64,000 nucleotides of DNA from Altericroceibacterium endophyticum (GCF_009827595.1 NZ_WTYT01000001.1:248001-312000); one strand, 5' to 3'. Counted from the first letter of the stretch, positions 41,792-52,875 are shown. Numbers and translations are program-made. The notes: generated by a model from the letters alone, not told the origin.

Positions 41792-42904
41792 TTGGCTAAA
41801 GCGTCCGCCAGCTCCACTTCCGGAAAATCCGGACGGTCCTCGACCGGAAAGAAGCCCGAAGCCCAGCCTGATAATGCAGGCGATAATTTTGAATTACGCA
41901 GTCTTCAGGATTCCTTCGAAAAGGATAAGACTTATAAGGCCAGCGAGGATGAGCTGCTTGGGTTCTACAAGCAGATGCTTCTTATCCGCCGCTTTGAAGA
42001 GCGTGCGGGCCAGCTTTACGGGCTAGGCTATATCGGTGGTTTTTGTCATCTTTATATCGGCCAGGAAGCAGTTGCTGTTGGCATCCAGTCGGCCCTTGAA
42101 GTTGGCAAGGATAGCGTGATCACCGGCTATCGTGATCACGGCCACATGCTTGCCTATGGCATCGATCCCAAGATTATCATGGCCGAACTGACCGGTCGCC
42201 AGGCTGGTATCAGCCACGGCAAGGGCGGTTCGATGCACATGTTCTCGACCGAAAAGGGATTTTACGGCGGGCACGGTATCGTCGGTGCTCAGGTGCCGCT
42301 GGGTGCGGGTCTCGCATTTGCGCATCAGTACAATGAAGATGGCGGTCTGTGTGCCACCTATTTCGGTGATGGTGCGTCCAATCAGGGCCAGGTCTATGAA
42401 ACCTTCAATATGGCCAGCCTGTGGAATTTGCCGATCATCTTCATCGTTGAGAACAATCAATATGCGATGGGCACTTCGGTAAAGCGCAGTTCTGCCGAAA
42501 CCGAATTCTATCGCCGTGGCACCGCCTTCCGCATCCCCGGCATGAAAGTGAACGGCATGGATGTGCTCGAAGTGCATCAAGCCACGCAGATTGCTGCCGA
42601 TCACGTACGCTCGGGCAAAGGTCCCGTGCTCATGGAGCTGGAAACCTATCGCTATCGTGGTCACTCCATGTCTGATCCGGCGAAATACCGGACACGCGAG
42701 GAAGTGCAGGGCGTTCGTGACAAGAGCGATCCGATTGAAAAGGCCAAGGCCTATTTGATCGAGATGGGTTATGACGAAGAGAAGCTGAAGCAGATCGATA
42801 AGGATATTCGCGCCCAGGTGGCCGAAGCCGCCGACTTTGCTGAAAATTCGCCCGAGCCTGAGGCGAGCGAACTCTACACCGATGTTCTGGTGGGTAATTA
42901 CTGA
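41792..42904 (+). CDS. pdhA: Pyruvate dehydrogenase E1 component alpha subunit
   Basis: 370 residues starting at TTG 41792 ([14 protein letters not shown]), with AGAAAGGGA about nine bases upstream. The Ser/Lys-rich leader of ~25 residues is disordered. ThDP-binding block [15 protein letters not shown], the phosphorylation-loop-like [15 protein letters not shown], and the [15 protein letters not shown] block are all present. With PdhB it decarboxylates pyruvate and loads acetyl onto E2. Its TGA overlaps the pdhB ATG by one base. The E2 and E3 genes are outside the window. Confidence 0.96.
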   Translation: MAKASASSTSGKSGRSSTGKKPEAQPDNAGDNFELRSLQDSFEKDKTYKASEDELLGFYKQMLLIRRFEERAGQLYGLGYIGGFCHLYIGQEAVAVGIQSALEVGKDSVITGYRDHGHMLAYGIDPKIIMAELTGRQAGISHGKGGSMHMFSTEKGFYGGHGIVGAQVPLGAGLAFAHQYNEDGGLCATYFGDGASNQGQVYETFNMASLWNLPIIFIVENNQYAMGTSVKRSSAETEFYRRGTAFRIPGMKVNGMDVLEVHQATQIAADHVRSGKGPVLMELETYRYRGHSMSDPAKYRTREEVQGVRDKSDPIEKAKAYLIEMGYDEEKLKQIDKDIRAQVAEAADFAENSPEPEASELYTDVLVGNY

Positions 42905-44292
42905 TGGCTATCGAAATTAAAATGCCGGCCCTTTCTCCAACGATGGAAGAGGGCACGCTGGCCAAATGGCTAGTGAAAGAGGGCGATAACGTAACCGCCG
43001 GCGATATTCTCGCCGAAATTGAAACCGACAAGGCGACGATGGAATTCGAAGCCGTGGATGAGGGCACCGTCGGCAAGATCCTGATCGAAGAAGGCGCTGA
43101 AAATGTCGCCGTCGGTACGGTCATCGCGATGCTTGCCGAAGAAGGCGAAGATGCCTCTTCGATCGAAGCCCCCGCAGCTACTCCGGAAGAGTCCGAGAGC
43201 AAGCCGGCTGATGAAGAAAAGCCCGCCAGCGCAAGTTCCGCTGAAATCATGACCAAGGATCAGCCGAAGCCCAAAAAGGCCGATCCTGAAATTCCGCCCG
43301 GCACCAATATGGTGAGCGCTACCGTGCGCGAAGCCCTGCGTGATGCAATGGCGGAGGAAATGCGTCTTGATGAACGCGTCTTCGTCATGGGCGAAGAAGT
43401 GGCGGAATATCAGGGGGCCTATAAGGTCACGCAGGATCTGCTGGCTGAATTCGGTCCCAAGCGCGTTATCGATACGCCGATCACCGAATATGGTTTTGCC
43501 GGCATTGGTACGGGTGCGGCAATGGGCGGCCTTCGCCCGGTGGTTGAATTCATGACGTTCAACTTCGCCATGCAGGCCATCGATCACATCATCAATTCGG
43601 CGGCCAAGACGAATTACATGTCGGGTGGCCAGATGCGCTGCCCTGTCGTGTTCCGCGGCCCCAATGGTGCGGCGAGCCGTGTTGGCGCCCAGCACAGCCA
43701 GAACTACGCACCTTGGTATTCCGCAGTGCCTGGGCTGATCGTGATTGCCCCTTATGACGCATCCGACGCCAAGGGCCTGCTGAAGGCGGCAATCCGCTGT
43801 GAAGATCCGGTCGTGTTCCTCGAAAACGAGCTGATCTACGGCAAGAGCTTCGAGCTTGCTCAGCTGGACGATCATGTTCTGCCAATTGGCAAGGCGCGCA
43901 CCATGCGTGAAGGTAATGACGTCACGATCGTGTCCTATTCCATCGGCGTCGGCCTTGCGCTCGAAGCTGCTGAAAAGCTGGCAGAAGATGGGATTGATGC
44001 TGAGGTGATCGACCTGCGCACTATCCGTCCGCTCGACCGTGAAGCCGTGCTGGAAAGCCTGGCCAAGACCAATCGCCTGATCATTGCTGAAGAAGGTTTC
44101 CCGCAATGTTCGGTTGCTGCTGAAATTCAGGCAATCTGCATGGAGGACGGTTTCGACCATCTCGATGCACCGGTTCTGCGTGTCTGCAACGAAGACGTGC
44201 CACTGCCCTATGCGGCCAATCTGGAAAAGATGGCGCTGATCGATTCGGATCGGATCATCGCGGCCGTGAAAAAGGTCTGTTACGTCGATTGA
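42904..44292 (+). CDS. pdhB: Pyruvate dehydrogenase E1 component beta subunit with N-terminal lipoyl domain
   Basis: 462 residues. Residues 1-80 are a lipoyl domain (ETDKATMEF, lipoylated Lys43), joined by a ~60-residue Glu/Pro/Ala linker (residues ~80-135) to the transketolase-like E1 beta domain ([19 protein letters not shown], then [12 protein letters not shown]). A lipoyl domain fused to E1 beta is known in Alphaproteobacteria such as Sinorhizobium and Zymomonas, so it is unusual overall but normal here. Overlaps pdhA by one base; a terminator follows. Confidence 0.97.
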   Translation: MAIEIKMPALSPTMEEGTLAKWLVKEGDNVTAGDILAEIETDKATMEFEAVDEGTVGKILIEEGAENVAVGTVIAMLAEEGEDASSIEAPAATPEESESKPADEEKPASASSAEIMTKDQPKPKKADPEIPPGTNMVSATVREALRDAMAEEMRLDERVFVMGEEVAEYQGAYKVTQDLLAEFGPKRVIDTPITEYGFAGIGTGAAMGGLRPVVEFMTFNFAMQAIDHIINSAAKTNYMSGGQMRCPVVFRGPNGAASRVGAQHSQNYAPWYSAVPGLIVIAPYDASDAKGLLKAAIRCEDPVVFLENELIYGKSFELAQLDDHVLPIGKARTMREGNDVTIVSYSIGVGLALEAAEKLAEDGIDAEVIDLRTIRPLDREAVLESLAKTNRLIIAEEGFPQCSVAAEIQAICMEDGFDHLDAPVLRVCNEDVPLPYAANLEKMALIDSDRIIAAVKKVCYVD

Positions 44293-44299
44293 TGAGATA

Positions 44300-44336
44300 A
44301 TCCCGGCCTGCGCGTATGCGGGCCGGGATGTCTTTT
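44300..44336 (+). terminator. Terminator after pdhB
   Basis: Arms ATCCCGGCC (44300-44308) and GGCCGGGAT (44321-44329), 12-base loop region that can pair further, then GTCTTTT. Ends the pdhAB unit eight bases past the stop. Confidence 0.85.
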
Positions 44337-44337
44337 G

Positions 44338-45027
44338 ATGCTTGACCGAACACGGCCGCATCCCGACTCTCCTGAAATGTCAGAATCTTTGCTCGAATCC
44401 CTCCCTTTGGTGGAGCGGCTTGCGCTGGCCTATGGCTCGGCGAAGGGACGTGACGTCCTGCTGCCGATCTTTGCCTGTGATGCCCGGCTGAGCCAGATCG
44501 TGCGGCAGAAGCGCGAACCCGTTCTGGCGCAGATGCGTCTGGCCTGGTGGCGTGAAATGCTGGAGAAACCAGCTGATCAATTGCCGAAGGGCGATGCGGT
44601 GCTGGACGCTTTGTCACATTGGCCAGAGCGGGGACAGTTGGCATCGTTGGTCAGCGGATGGGAAATGTTGCTGCAGGAAGAGCTGGATGCAGCAGCGATA
44701 GAAGCCTTTGTTGACGGACGCGCCAATGCGGTCCGTCTTGCGGCACTGCAGATCGACAGCGGGAATAATGCCGATGTCCAGACCGCCGCTCAATATTGGG
44801 CACTCGGCGATCTGGCGGCCAATCTTGGCCCATCGGATGAACGCGAAAGAGTGCGCCGTCAGGCCGATGATCTTCCCCGGAATATTGCCCGGCTTCCCAG
44901 ATCCTTGCGGCCTGTGTTCATTCTCGGGAAGCTGGGGCAGCGTGCTCTCGATGCTGACGGCGCTCCATTGTTAAGCGGTCCCAAGTCGATGTTAACCATT
45001 GCACGTTTGGGAATCGCGGGTTTTTGA
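44338..45027 (+). CDS. Squalene/phytoene synthase-like protein
   Basis: About 229 residues from ATG 44338, or 216 from ATG 44377 (MSESLLESLPLVERLAL), neither with a strong ribosome site. All-helical; the best-matching segment is QMRLAWWREML near residue 60 and GWEMLLQEE, seen in short members of the squalene/phytoene synthase superfamily (NDUFAF6-like). The Asp-rich DxxxD motifs of true synthases are missing, so catalysis of isoprenoid coupling is unlikely; the family includes complex I assembly factors. No carotenoid genes are adjacent. Starts right after the pdhB terminator. Confidence 0.7.
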   Translation: MLDRTRPHPDSPEMSESLLESLPLVERLALAYGSAKGRDVLLPIFACDARLSQIVRQKREPVLAQMRLAWWREMLEKPADQLPKGDAVLDALSHWPERGQLASLVSGWEMLLQEELDAAAIEAFVDGRANAVRLAALQIDSGNNADVQTAAQYWALGDLAANLGPSDERERVRRQADDLPRNIARLPRSLRPVFILGKLGQRALDADGAPLLSGPKSMLTIARLGIAGF

Positions 45028-45053
45028 AGTAGTTTCCTCTTCAGGGGGGAGAT

Positions 45054-45524
45054 ATGCACAGACTGATTTTGGGGGCGCTGGGGACGCTTGTTCTTGTGGC
45101 CGTGGGCCTGTTTTGGTGGCAGGGTCGGGCGGAAATAGAGAAGGCTGCACCGCCGCCGATGGTCGAGCCGATCGAAGTCGTCGAAGACCCGGACTTGCTT
45201 CCCTTTGCTGATCTGGCGGGATTGCAGGGGCCAGAACCACCCGAAGCCAGCGAGATCACGCGCGAACAGCGGCGTTTTTTCCGCTATGATCGCAACCGTG
45301 ACTGGCGCATCACCCGTAATGAGATGCTCTCCACGCGCAGTGATCAGTTCCGCGATCTGGATGTAGACGGAAACAACTTGCTGACATTCGAGGAATGGGC
45401 TGTCACCACGGCGCAGCGGTTTGATGGGGCCGACGGCAATGGCAATGGTGAACTGACGCCTGCAGAATTCGCCACCACCGCACCAAAGCGGAAAGCAAAG
45501 CCTAAGCCGAGATGCAGCTGCTGA
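45054..45524 (+). CDS. Membrane-anchored EF-hand protein
   Basis: 156 residues. An N-terminal membrane helix (residues 3-22) or uncleaved signal is followed by a Pro/Glu-rich linker and three EF-hand-type calcium loops: residues 79-90 (DRNRDWRITRNE), 103-114 (DVDGNNLLTFEE) and 127-138 (DGNGNGELTPAE), each with acidic/Asn ligands at positions 1, 3, 5 and Glu at 12. Loops 1 and 2 lack the usual Gly6. A basic Lys/Pro tail ends in CSC. Probably a periplasm-facing calcium-binding protein of unknown role. The stop abuts the convergent trmFO stop with no gap. Confidence 0.85.
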   Translation: MHRLILGALGTLVLVAVGLFWWQGRAEIEKAAPPPMVEPIEVVEDPDLLPFADLAGLQGPEPPEASEITREQRRFFRYDRNRDWRITRNEMLSTRSDQFRDLDVDGNNLLTFEEWAVTTAQRFDGADGNGNGELTPAEFATTAPKRKAKPKPRCSC

Positions 45525-46892
45525 TCAGGCGGCGACACTTCGCAAATTGCTCTGCCACACGGAAAAATCCTGCTTGGCGCGGGAGGTATAGGCTTCCTTG
45601 CGCTGCTTCTTTTTTACGTCATGCATCGGCGGAAAAAGGCCGAAATTGACGTTCATCGGTTGATAGCTTTCAGCTTCTGCATCGCCGGTGATGTGGGACA
45701 GCAGCGCGCCCATTGCCGTGGTCGCAGGGGGTGCGGTGTAGCTTTGACCAGCGAGTTCGGCCGCCGCCATCAGGCCAGTCAGCAAACCGATGGCGGAGCT
45801 TTCCACATAGCCCTCGCACCCGGTAATCTGTCCGGCAAAGCGGATGTTGCTGGCCGATTTCAGGCGCAATTGCCGGTCCAGCAACAAAGGAGAGTTCAAA
45901 AAGGTGTTGCGGTGCAAACCACCGAGCCGCGCAAATTCGGCATTTTGCAGCCCCGGAATTGTCCGGAATAGCTCGACCTGCGCGCCATATTTCATCTTGG
46001 TCTGGAAGCCGACCATGTTCCACAAAGTTCCGAGCTTGTTGTCCTGACGCAGCTGCACCACTGCGTAGGGCCAGCGTCCTTGCGGGAATTCGGGTGTGGC
46101 GGTGCGCGGATCGTCGAGGCCAACTGGCTTCATCGGACCGTAGCGCAGGGTGTCTACGCCGCGTTCCGCCATAACTTCGATCGGCATGCAGCCATCGAAA
46201 TAGGGCGTGTCCTTTTCCCATTCCTTGAATTCGGATTTTTCAGCGTCCAGCAGTCCCTGATGAAAAGCGAGATATTCCTCCTTGTTCATCGGGCAGTTGA
46301 TGTAGTCCTTGCCTTCACTTCCGGGGCCGGAGCGTTTGTCCCACCGCGATTGCATCCAACAGATCGACATATCGATGGTGTCATGGTGAACGATCGGCGC
46401 GATCGCGTCGAAAAAGGCCAGACTTTCCGATCCTGTGGCCGCGCCAATGCTTTCCGCCAGGCTCGCCGCGGTAAGTGGACCAGTCGCTACGATGGTCAGC
46501 CCTTCAGTCGGCAAAGTATCGATACGCTCTCGGACGATTTCCACATTTGGGTGGTCGCGCAGCGCGTTTTCCACTTCGGCGGAGAATACGTCGCGGTCCA
46601 CTGCCAGAGCGGAGCCGGCCGGAACGCGGGCCTTTTCGCCCGCGCGCATAATCAGGGAATCGAGCTGACGCATTTCATAATGCAGCAGGCCCACGGCATT
46701 CTTCTCATCATCATCGGACCGGAAAGAGTTCGAGCAGACCAGTTCAGCCAGCCCATCCGTGTGGTGCGCAGCGGTGGTTTCGCCGCTACCGCGCATTTCG
46801 GAAAGGCGAACGCGGAAACCGCGTGATGCCAGTTGCCATGCTGCTTCGCTGCCTGCGAGGCCGCCGCCGATAATGTGAACGTCATGTTGCAT
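45525..46892 (-). CDS. trmFO: Methylenetetrahydrofolate--tRNA-(uracil-5-)-methyltransferase TrmFO
   Basis: 455 residues from ATG 46892 ([20 protein letters not shown]); ATG 46904 and a TTG at 46943 are also in frame and none has a clear site. FAD-binding GGGLAGSEA at the N-terminus, the [11 protein letters not shown] motif near residue 55, and [15 protein letters not shown] near the end define TrmFO. It makes m5U54 in tRNA using methylene-THF and FAD. Confidence 0.95.
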   Translation of the reverse strand: MQHDVHIIGGGLAGSEAAWQLASRGFRVRLSEMRGSGETTAAHHTDGLAELVCSNSFRSDDDEKNAVGLLHYEMRQLDSLIMRAGEKARVPAGSALAVDRDVFSAEVENALRDHPNVEIVRERIDTLPTEGLTIVATGPLTAASLAESIGAATGSESLAFFDAIAPIVHHDTIDMSICWMQSRWDKRSGPGSEGKDYINCPMNKEEYLAFHQGLLDAEKSEFKEWEKDTPYFDGCMPIEVMAERGVDTLRYGPMKPVGLDDPRTATPEFPQGRWPYAVVQLRQDNKLGTLWNMVGFQTKMKYGAQVELFRTIPGLQNAEFARLGGLHRNTFLNSPLLLDRQLRLKSASNIRFAGQITGCEGYVESSAIGLLTGLMAAAELAGQSYTAPPATTAMGALLSHITGDAEAESYQPMNVNFGLFPPMHDVKKKQRKEAYTSRAKQDFSVWQSNLRSVAA

Positions 46893-46962
46893 AAGTCGTC
46901 GCATGTCCTGTCGTATGGGCTGCGCGCTTGCTCCCAAGCGCAAAGCGGGTCAAGGGTAGACC

Positions 46963-47640
46963 ATGCCAAAGCGTGCCCTGTATGAGAAAAGACCCTATTT
47001 GCTCGCTTCCTTCGCGGCGGCGCTGGCCTTCTATTATCTGCGCGCTGGCCCGGTGCCGGAGTTGTATCTGATTCCGGTCAAGGGAGCAGCGGTTGGTTTG
47101 CTCGCTCTATACGCCTTTATGCGGCATCACAGCCCGGATTCGCGATTGCTGGTTTGGGTAATGGCGTTGGCCGCGGTCGGCGACATGGCCTTTGAAGTGG
47201 ATAGTGAAACGGCGGCATGGCTGTATTTTGGCAGTCATCTTTTTGCCTTGGGTCTGTATCTGCGCAATCGGCGGCCTGTGCTCTCCACTTCGCAAAAAGC
47301 CTGTGCTGCCAGCTTGCTGCTGCTGTTACCGGCAATTTGCGCTGTGCTGGCTCTTCCCGGCAGCCGTTTTTCCGCTGCTCTCTATGGGCTTACCATGGGG
47401 GCGATGGCGGCGACTGCCTGGACCAGCGTATTCCCGCGTTACCGCGTTGGGGCAGGGGCGGTTTTGTATGTCGCGGCGGAGTTGCTGTTGCTGGCTGGGC
47501 TAGGGATAATGCAGGGCAGCATGATACCTCAGATTTTTGCATGGCCGCTTTATTACCTTGGCCAATTCCTGATCTGCACCGGGGTCATTCAAACATTGCG
47601 CAAACGTGACCCGGAACTACGCCTGATCCATGGCAGATAA
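46963..47640 (+). CDS. YhhN-family membrane protein (lysoplasmalogenase-like)
   Basis: 225 residues with about eight membrane helices. Family features are YLIPVKGAAVGLLALYA, ALAAVGDMAFE (first conserved acidic), FGSHLFALGLYL and WPLYYLGQFLICTG at the end. YhhN/TMEM86 proteins hydrolyse the vinyl-ether bond of lysoplasmalogens in animals and some bacteria; in a bacterium without plasmalogens the substrate is unclear. Divergent from trmFO with a 70-base gap. Confidence 0.85.
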   Translation: MPKRALYEKRPYLLASFAAALAFYYLRAGPVPELYLIPVKGAAVGLLALYAFMRHHSPDSRLLVWVMALAAVGDMAFEVDSETAAWLYFGSHLFALGLYLRNRRPVLSTSQKACAASLLLLLPAICAVLALPGSRFSAALYGLTMGAMAATAWTSVFPRYRVGAGAVLYVAAELLLLAGLGIMQGSMIPQIFAWPLYYLGQFLICTGVIQTLRKRDPELRLIHGR

Positions 47641-47687
47641 ATTGCCATACCCGCATATACGGCCTTCATTTGGTGTGAGTGGGTTCG

Positions 47688-48284
47688 CTAAAAACCATTT
47701 CTCTCTCGCAGGAGATTTTCAAGTTTGCGACGATCTTTGCGGCTTCGTATTTGGTTGCTGATGGAACTCTCTGCGGAAACGCTCAGTTTGCTGGTGTCTT
47801 CGTCACGTTTGATCGCAAAACACCGTGAGCATCCAACGGGCAAATCTTCGGGCCCGTAAACCGCCACCACCGTTAATTCGAGATTTTGGCATCCGTCATC
47901 GAGGGATATGCCGCTTTCCCTGAGAATCTCATCAAAACTACCGATATTGGTCATTTTTCCCTGTTGAAGGGCACCGAAGCGAAACGAGTTCTCGTGAGAT
48001 TTGTCTGTGTGGTCGGAGTGTCTTGCGGGCTGCAGATAGGTTTTGTCATCGCCATGATTCACACTGGCGACAATGGCATCAAGAAAGACCGGCTCCGGGC
48101 TCATATTGATGACAACACAATCCTGGGCCTCGCCGTGCTGAACGCAATCTATGATCAATTTGGTCTGACGTTGGCGTTTATAGGCGGCTACGACGAGATT
48201 GAAGTAGACCAGCCAGATTGTGACCATGCCGAGGTTGAACAGCGCGTTTAAGGCGCCACTATATTGATTGAGCCATTGAAGCAT
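47688..48284 (-). CDS. Hypothetical single-pass membrane protein
   Basis: 198 residues from ATG 48284, no clear ribosome site. One N-terminal membrane helix (about residues 14-35, ALFNLGMVTIWLVYFNLVVAAY) then a basic segment KRQRQTK and a soluble domain with beta character (LIIDCVQHGEAQDCVVINMS, ELTVVAVYGPEDLPVGCSRCFAIK), four Cys, and a basic coiled tail. Composition is less GC-biased than its neighbours. I do not recognise it; the LIxDCVQxxxxDCxxxNxxxxPV pattern suggests an Ig-like or carboxypeptidase-regulatory-like domain. Might be strain-specific. Confidence 0.65.
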   Translation of the reverse strand: MLQWLNQYSGALNALFNLGMVTIWLVYFNLVVAAYKRQRQTKLIIDCVQHGEAQDCVVINMSPEPVFLDAIVASVNHGDDKTYLQPARHSDHTDKSHENSFRFGALQQGKMTNIGSFDEILRESGISLDDGCQNLELTVVAVYGPEDLPVGCSRCFAIKRDEDTSKLSVSAESSISNQIRSRKDRRKLENLLRERNGF

Positions 48285-48350
48285 AGTGCGGGTAACTGGT
48301 TGTTAACGCGCCAGTTTCAAGAGGCTGAGATCCAAGGGGCTGGGCCAACA

Positions 48351-48378
48351 AAAACGCCCCCTTTCAAGGGGGCGTTTT
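48351..48378. terminator. Bidirectional terminator between gyrA and the hypothetical gene
   Basis: Near-perfect arms AAAACGCCCCCTT and AAGGGGGCGTTTT around a 2-base centre; the A/T tracts give a T run on both strands. It lies 30 bases after the gyrA stop on the minus strand. Confidence 0.92.
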
Positions 48379-48408
48379 CTTACTTGTTTGTCGAAGCGCG
48401 GCGTGAGC

Positions 48409-51204
48409 TTAAGCCTCGCTGTCATCCTCTTCACCGGGCGGATCATCGCGATCGAGCGTGGTGTGCGGTGTTGTTTCCGGACTATCGCCCGCGACAATTT
48501 CCTCGATGATGGCTTCTTCAGCTTCGTTCTCGGGAGCCTCTTCTTCATCAATGCGTACGGCGCTGACGATGAATTCGCCCTTGCTCACATTGAACAGACG
48601 GACACCCGCGCTGCCGCGACCGATCACTCGCAACGTGTCGAGACCAATGCGGATCAGTTTGGCCTGATTGGTGACCAGCATCAGCTGATCGTTCAGCGTT
48701 GCACGGAAGCTTGCCACCACGGGGCCGTTGCGCTTGATATTGTCGATATTCACGATGCCCTGACCACCGCGGCCGATGCGGCGGTATTCATAGGCTGACG
48801 AAATCTTGCCATAGCCATTGGCGCAGATTGTCAGAATGAATTCTTCATTGTCGCGCAATTCCTCGAAGCGTTCCGCAGGGAGGTCAGGATCGCTATCCCG
48901 CTCGGCCTTCCAAGGGGCATGACGCAGATATTCGTCGCGTTCTTCGCTTTCCGCACCCACGCGGTGAAGAATGGAAAGCGATACGACTTCGTCATCATCC
49001 TTCAGATTCATCCCCCGGACACCGGTTGATGTGCGGGACTGGAATTCCCTGATGTCTTCCGCTGCAAAACGGATGGCCTTGCCGTTGCGAGAGGCGAGCA
49101 GGACATCATCGAGTGAATCGAGCAGGGCAACACCGATCAGACGGTCGCCTGAATCCTCGTCAAAACGCATCGCCAATTTGCCGTTGGACGGGATATTGGC
49201 GAAGGAATCCATCGCGTTCCGGCGCACGCCACCCTTGGCGGTGGCAAACACCACATTGAGCGCGCCCCAGCTGTCTTCATCCTCCGGCAAAGGCAGAACG
49301 GCTGCGATTGCTTCGCCGCTATCAAGCGAGGGCAACAGGTTCACGATAGGCCGTCCGCGTGTCGTTGGCCCGCCTTCCGGCAGTTTCCAGACCTTGAGGC
49401 GATAAACCTTGCCAGCGGTGGAGAAGAACAGCACCGGATTATGCGTGCTGGTGACGAACATTTCGCTGACCGCGTCCTGTTCCTTCGTCGCCATACCCGC
49501 ACGGCCTTTGCCGCCGCGATGTTGCGCCCTGAAGGTCGAGAGCGGGGTGCGTTTGATGTAACCGTCAAGCGTAACGGTAACGACCATTTCGTCCCGTTCG
49601 ATCAGGTCTTCATCATCAAGGCCATCCCATGCGGGCGCGATTTCGGATACACGCGGTGTCGCGTAATTAGCACGAATCTCAACCAGCTCATCACGCATCA
49701 CGCCGTAGAGTTTTGCGCGATCACCAAGGATTGAGAGATATTCCTCAATCGCAATGGAAAGCTCTTTGAGTTCGTCGCCGATCTCGTCACGTCCCAGCGC
49801 GGTCAAGCGATGCAGACGCAGGTCCAGAATGGCTTTTACCTGCCGTTCGGACAGGCGATATGTGCCGCCTGTCTGTTCGGCATCGGGTTCAATTGCCTCA
49901 ACCAGACGAATATATTGCGCAATATCGCCGATCGGCCATTCACGTGCACGAAGCTTGCTGCGCGCTTCTGCCGGATTGGATGCGCCGCGGATGATTTTCA
50001 CCACCTCGTCCAGATTGGATACCGCAACCACCAGGCCGAGCAAGATATGCGCACGTTCACGCGCCTTGTTCAGTTCATATTTCGTGCGCCGGGTGATGAC
50101 CTGTTCGCGGAACTGAATGAAGGCCTGAATAATGTCGCGCAGGAACATGACTTCGGGCCGACCGCCGCGAATGGCGAGCATATTGGCTGGGAAGCTCGAC
50201 TGCGCGGGTGTGTGCCGCCAGATCTGGTTCAACACCACTTCCGGCGTAGCATCGCGCTTCAGATCGACGACCACGCGCATGCCTTCGCGCGAGGATTCGT
50301 CGCGAATATCGGAAACGCCCTCAATCCGCTTTTCCTTCGCGGCTTCGGCGATCTTTTCAACGAGGTTGGATTTGCCAACCTGATAGGGAATGGAGTGGAG
50401 CACGATTGCGCGGCGTTCACCGCGATTTTCTTCAATATCGTGACGGCACCGCATCAGAACAGAACCGCGCCCGGTCGTATAGGCGGAGCGGGCACCGGCA
50501 TTCCCCAGAATTATCGGTGCTGTCGGGAAGTCGGGGCCGGGGATGATCTGGAACAGTTCTTCCGAAGTGATTCCGGGGTTTTCGATATAGGCCAGACAGC
50601 CATCGATAACTTCACCCAGATTATGAGGCGGGATGTTGGTTGCCATCCCGACTGCGATCCCGCCTGAGCCATTGACCAGCAGATTGGGGAAGCGGGCCGG
50701 AAGCACGGTGGGTTCAGAGCGCGAACCATCATAATTGTCGGCAAAATCGACAGTATCCTTGTCGAGATCATCAAGCAGTGTGGTGGAAACCTTGGCCAGA
50801 CGCGCTTCGGTGTAACGCATGGCTGCCGGCGGATCGGGGTCCATGGAACCAAAGTTACCCTGACCATCGATCAGCGGAACGCGCAGCGACCAGGGCTGCG
50901 TCATACGTGCCAGCGCATCGTAAATCGCGCTGTCGCCATGCGGGTGATAGTTACCCATCACGTCGCCGACGATTTTTGATGATTTGCGATAGGGCCGATT
51001 ATAGACGAAGCCGCCTTCCTGGCTGGCATATAGGATGCGGCGATGGACCGGTTTAAGCCCGTCACGCACATCGGGTAATGCGCGGGACACGATTACGCTC
51101 ATCGCGTAATCGAGATAGCTCGTCTTCATTTCCTCGACGATGTCGATCCGGTCGATCTCGTCTGGCCCTTCGGGGGAATCGATATTCTCGATGTTGTCGC
51201 TCAC
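48409..51204 (-). CDS. gyrA: DNA gyrase subunit A
   Basis: 931 residues. The quinolone region is [15 protein letters not shown] with Ser92 and Asp96 (E. coli 83 and 87), both the sensitive type; the catalytic Tyr is 131 in AMRYTEARL. The C-terminal domain has the GyrA-box variant QHRGGKG, which separates it from ParC, then the six-bladed pinwheel and an acidic tail. It introduces negative supercoils with GyrB. Single gene with terminator. Confidence 0.97.
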   Translation of the reverse strand: MSDNIENIDSPEGPDEIDRIDIVEEMKTSYLDYAMSVIVSRALPDVRDGLKPVHRRILYASQEGGFVYNRPYRKSSKIVGDVMGNYHPHGDSAIYDALARMTQPWSLRVPLIDGQGNFGSMDPDPPAAMRYTEARLAKVSTTLLDDLDKDTVDFADNYDGSRSEPTVLPARFPNLLVNGSGGIAVGMATNIPPHNLGEVIDGCLAYIENPGITSEELFQIIPGPDFPTAPIILGNAGARSAYTTGRGSVLMRCRHDIEENRGERRAIVLHSIPYQVGKSNLVEKIAEAAKEKRIEGVSDIRDESSREGMRVVVDLKRDATPEVVLNQIWRHTPAQSSFPANMLAIRGGRPEVMFLRDIIQAFIQFREQVITRRTKYELNKARERAHILLGLVVAVSNLDEVVKIIRGASNPAEARSKLRAREWPIGDIAQYIRLVEAIEPDAEQTGGTYRLSERQVKAILDLRLHRLTALGRDEIGDELKELSIAIEEYLSILGDRAKLYGVMRDELVEIRANYATPRVSEIAPAWDGLDDEDLIERDEMVVTVTLDGYIKRTPLSTFRAQHRGGKGRAGMATKEQDAVSEMFVTSTHNPVLFFSTAGKVYRLKVWKLPEGGPTTRGRPIVNLLPSLDSGEAIAAVLPLPEDEDSWGALNVVFATAKGGVRRNAMDSFANIPSNGKLAMRFDEDSGDRLIGVALLDSLDDVLLASRNGKAIRFAAEDIREFQSRTSTGVRGMNLKDDDEVVSLSILHRVGAESEERDEYLRHAPWKAERDSDPDLPAERFEELRDNEEFILTICANGYGKISSAYEYRRIGRGGQGIVNIDNIKRNGPVVASFRATLNDQLMLVTNQAKLIRIGLDTLRVIGRGSAGVRLFNVSKGEFIVSAVRIDEEEAPENEAEEAIIEEIVAGDSPETTPHTTLDRDDPPGEEDDSEA

Positions 51205-51499
51205 CTGCGAAATTCGCCTGTCATTGTTATTACTTCAAAACGTGGGATGACCCTAGGACATCCATCGCTGACAAGCCAGTAAAAGCGCCGCCTGAGCCGC
51301 ATGCAGCCACGCTTATCCACGATTTCTTTTGTCTTCTGGTCCGGTGTGACGGATCTGAGTGAACAGCCCATTCAAAAACCGTTCAGGCCTTTCACTTTAC
51401 ATCATATTTGCAATTATGGCGCCGAAACGGCAGTAACGCGTTCGTGTTGACCATTGATAGGGCGCTTATGCCCATTAATACCTTACAGGAGAGTAATTG
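51205..51499. other. 295-base divergent intergenic region, no gene seen
   Basis: Holds the promoters of gyrA (minus) and the TPR-like gene (plus). An AT-rich part ATCATATTTGCAATTATGG lies near 51400. No tRNA-like fold. The right end has the AGGAGAG site of the next gene. Confidence 0.5.
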
Positions 51500-52816
51500 A
51501 TGCTTCGTATGTCCCTTCCCGTACGTCGCAAGGCCCACAAGGGTCTTGGTTCCAAAATCGCAATGGCGATGGCTCTGGCCGGCGGAACCGTTGCTGGCGC
51601 AGGGATCGCGACCCCCGCTTTCGCCCAGGATTATTCCAAGGCCTTCGTGAAAACGTATAAGCCTGTGGCGGATATCGTGAATGCAGAAGGCGGCGATGTC
51701 GCTTCGCAGAAGCCCAACATTCCTGCCGTTATCGCAGCAATTGAGACTGAAGACGATCGTTTTGCAGCAGGCCAGCTGATTCTCAGCATGGGCTCCAAAC
51801 TCACGGATCCGAGCCTGCAGCGTCAAGGCCTTGAGCTGATGCTCGCCAGTGGCAAGACTCCTGCGGAACAAGTCGGCCAATTCCAGTTCTATGTCGGTAA
51901 CTTCGCTTACCAGGCCGGTGATTATGCCGCTGCACGCGAAGCGCTGAATGCCGCGGCTGCTGCCGGTTATACCGACAATGATCCCGAAGCGCTGATCATC
52001 GAAAGCTACTTTGCTGAAGATCAGAACAAGGCTGGTCTCGATTATCTGAAGCAGGCAGTTACCGCGCGGATGGATGCTGGCCGTGAAGTGCCGGATAATT
52101 GGCTCCTGCGCGGCCTGAAGGTTGCCTATGAAAATGATATGGCAGCCGAAGCGACCGATATCGCGGCATTGCTGGCTGAGAATAACCCGACCGAACAGAA
52201 CTGGACCAATGGTCTGCAGGTTGTTCGTGCGCTGAACGACTTTGAAGGTCAGGAAATGCTCGATGTCATGCGCCTGATGCGTGCGACCGGTTCCATGACC
52301 ACTCAGCGCGATTATATCGAATATGTCGAAGCGGCCGATGCGCGCCGGATGGCCAATGAAGTGCTGGCCGTGCTGCAGGAAGGTGAAGCTGCCGGTCTGG
52401 TGCCTGCGGATGAGCCTTTCTTCAACGATGCCAAATCGACCGCGCAGGAACGTGCAGCATCCGACCGTGAAGGCGCGTCCGAACTGCTGGCTGATGCACA
52501 GAGCGCGGATACCGGCGTGACGGCTCTCGGCGCCGCGGATCTGTTCATGTCGTTTGATGATTACGCAAATGCCGAGAAAATGTACGCGCTCGCAGTCGAA
52601 AAGGGCGGGGTTGATAAGAACCGTGCTCTGACACGTGAAGGCATCGCCCAGGCTATGCAGGGCGAATCTGACGCAGCACGCGCCACACTGCAGCAGGTTA
52701 CCGGAAACCGGGCACCGATTGCTGAAATGTGGATCGCCTATGTCGATGCGAACGATGCGCCGGCCGCTCCGGCTCCGGCAGCAACGCCAGCGACAGCAGC
52801 TCAGCCCGAAGGCTGA
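51500..52816 (+). CDS. Exported helical-repeat (TPR/Sel1-like) protein
   Basis: 438 residues from ATG 51500, six bases after AGGAGAG. Signal peptide to about residue 41 (cleavage near AFAQ|DY) with a long basic n-region. The mature protein is almost wholly helical with Ala-rich pairs such as YVGNFAYQAGDYAAAREALN and ALIIESYFAEDQNKAGLDYL, typical of degenerate TPRs, and ends in an Ala/Pro tail. Common in sphingomonads; function unknown, probably a periplasmic scaffold. Monocistronic with a terminator. Confidence 0.85.
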   Translation: MLRMSLPVRRKAHKGLGSKIAMAMALAGGTVAGAGIATPAFAQDYSKAFVKTYKPVADIVNAEGGDVASQKPNIPAVIAAIETEDDRFAAGQLILSMGSKLTDPSLQRQGLELMLASGKTPAEQVGQFQFYVGNFAYQAGDYAAAREALNAAAAAGYTDNDPEALIIESYFAEDQNKAGLDYLKQAVTARMDAGREVPDNWLLRGLKVAYENDMAAEATDIAALLAENNPTEQNWTNGLQVVRALNDFEGQEMLDVMRLMRATGSMTTQRDYIEYVEAADARRMANEVLAVLQEGEAAGLVPADEPFFNDAKSTAQERAASDREGASELLADAQSADTGVTALGAADLFMSFDDYANAEKMYALAVEKGGVDKNRALTREGIAQAMQGESDAARATLQQVTGNRAPIAEMWIAYVDANDAPAAPAPAATPATAAQPEG

Positions 52817-52838
52817 TCTGGCTCAGGTCTGAAACACC

Positions 52839-52875
52839 AAAAAGGCCCGGGAAGCGAGAGCTTTCCGGGCCTTTT
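52839..52875. terminator. Bidirectional terminator between the TPR-like gene and ychF
   Basis: Arms AAAAAGGCCCGGGAA and TTCCGGGCCTTTTT (one A extra) around GCGAGAGCT; T run on the plus strand and on the minus strand. Confidence 0.93.

Noticed and set aside
42970-44361. 463-codon open frame antisense to pdhB
   Set aside because: Fully covered by pdhB on the other strand; no ribosome site or recognised motif.
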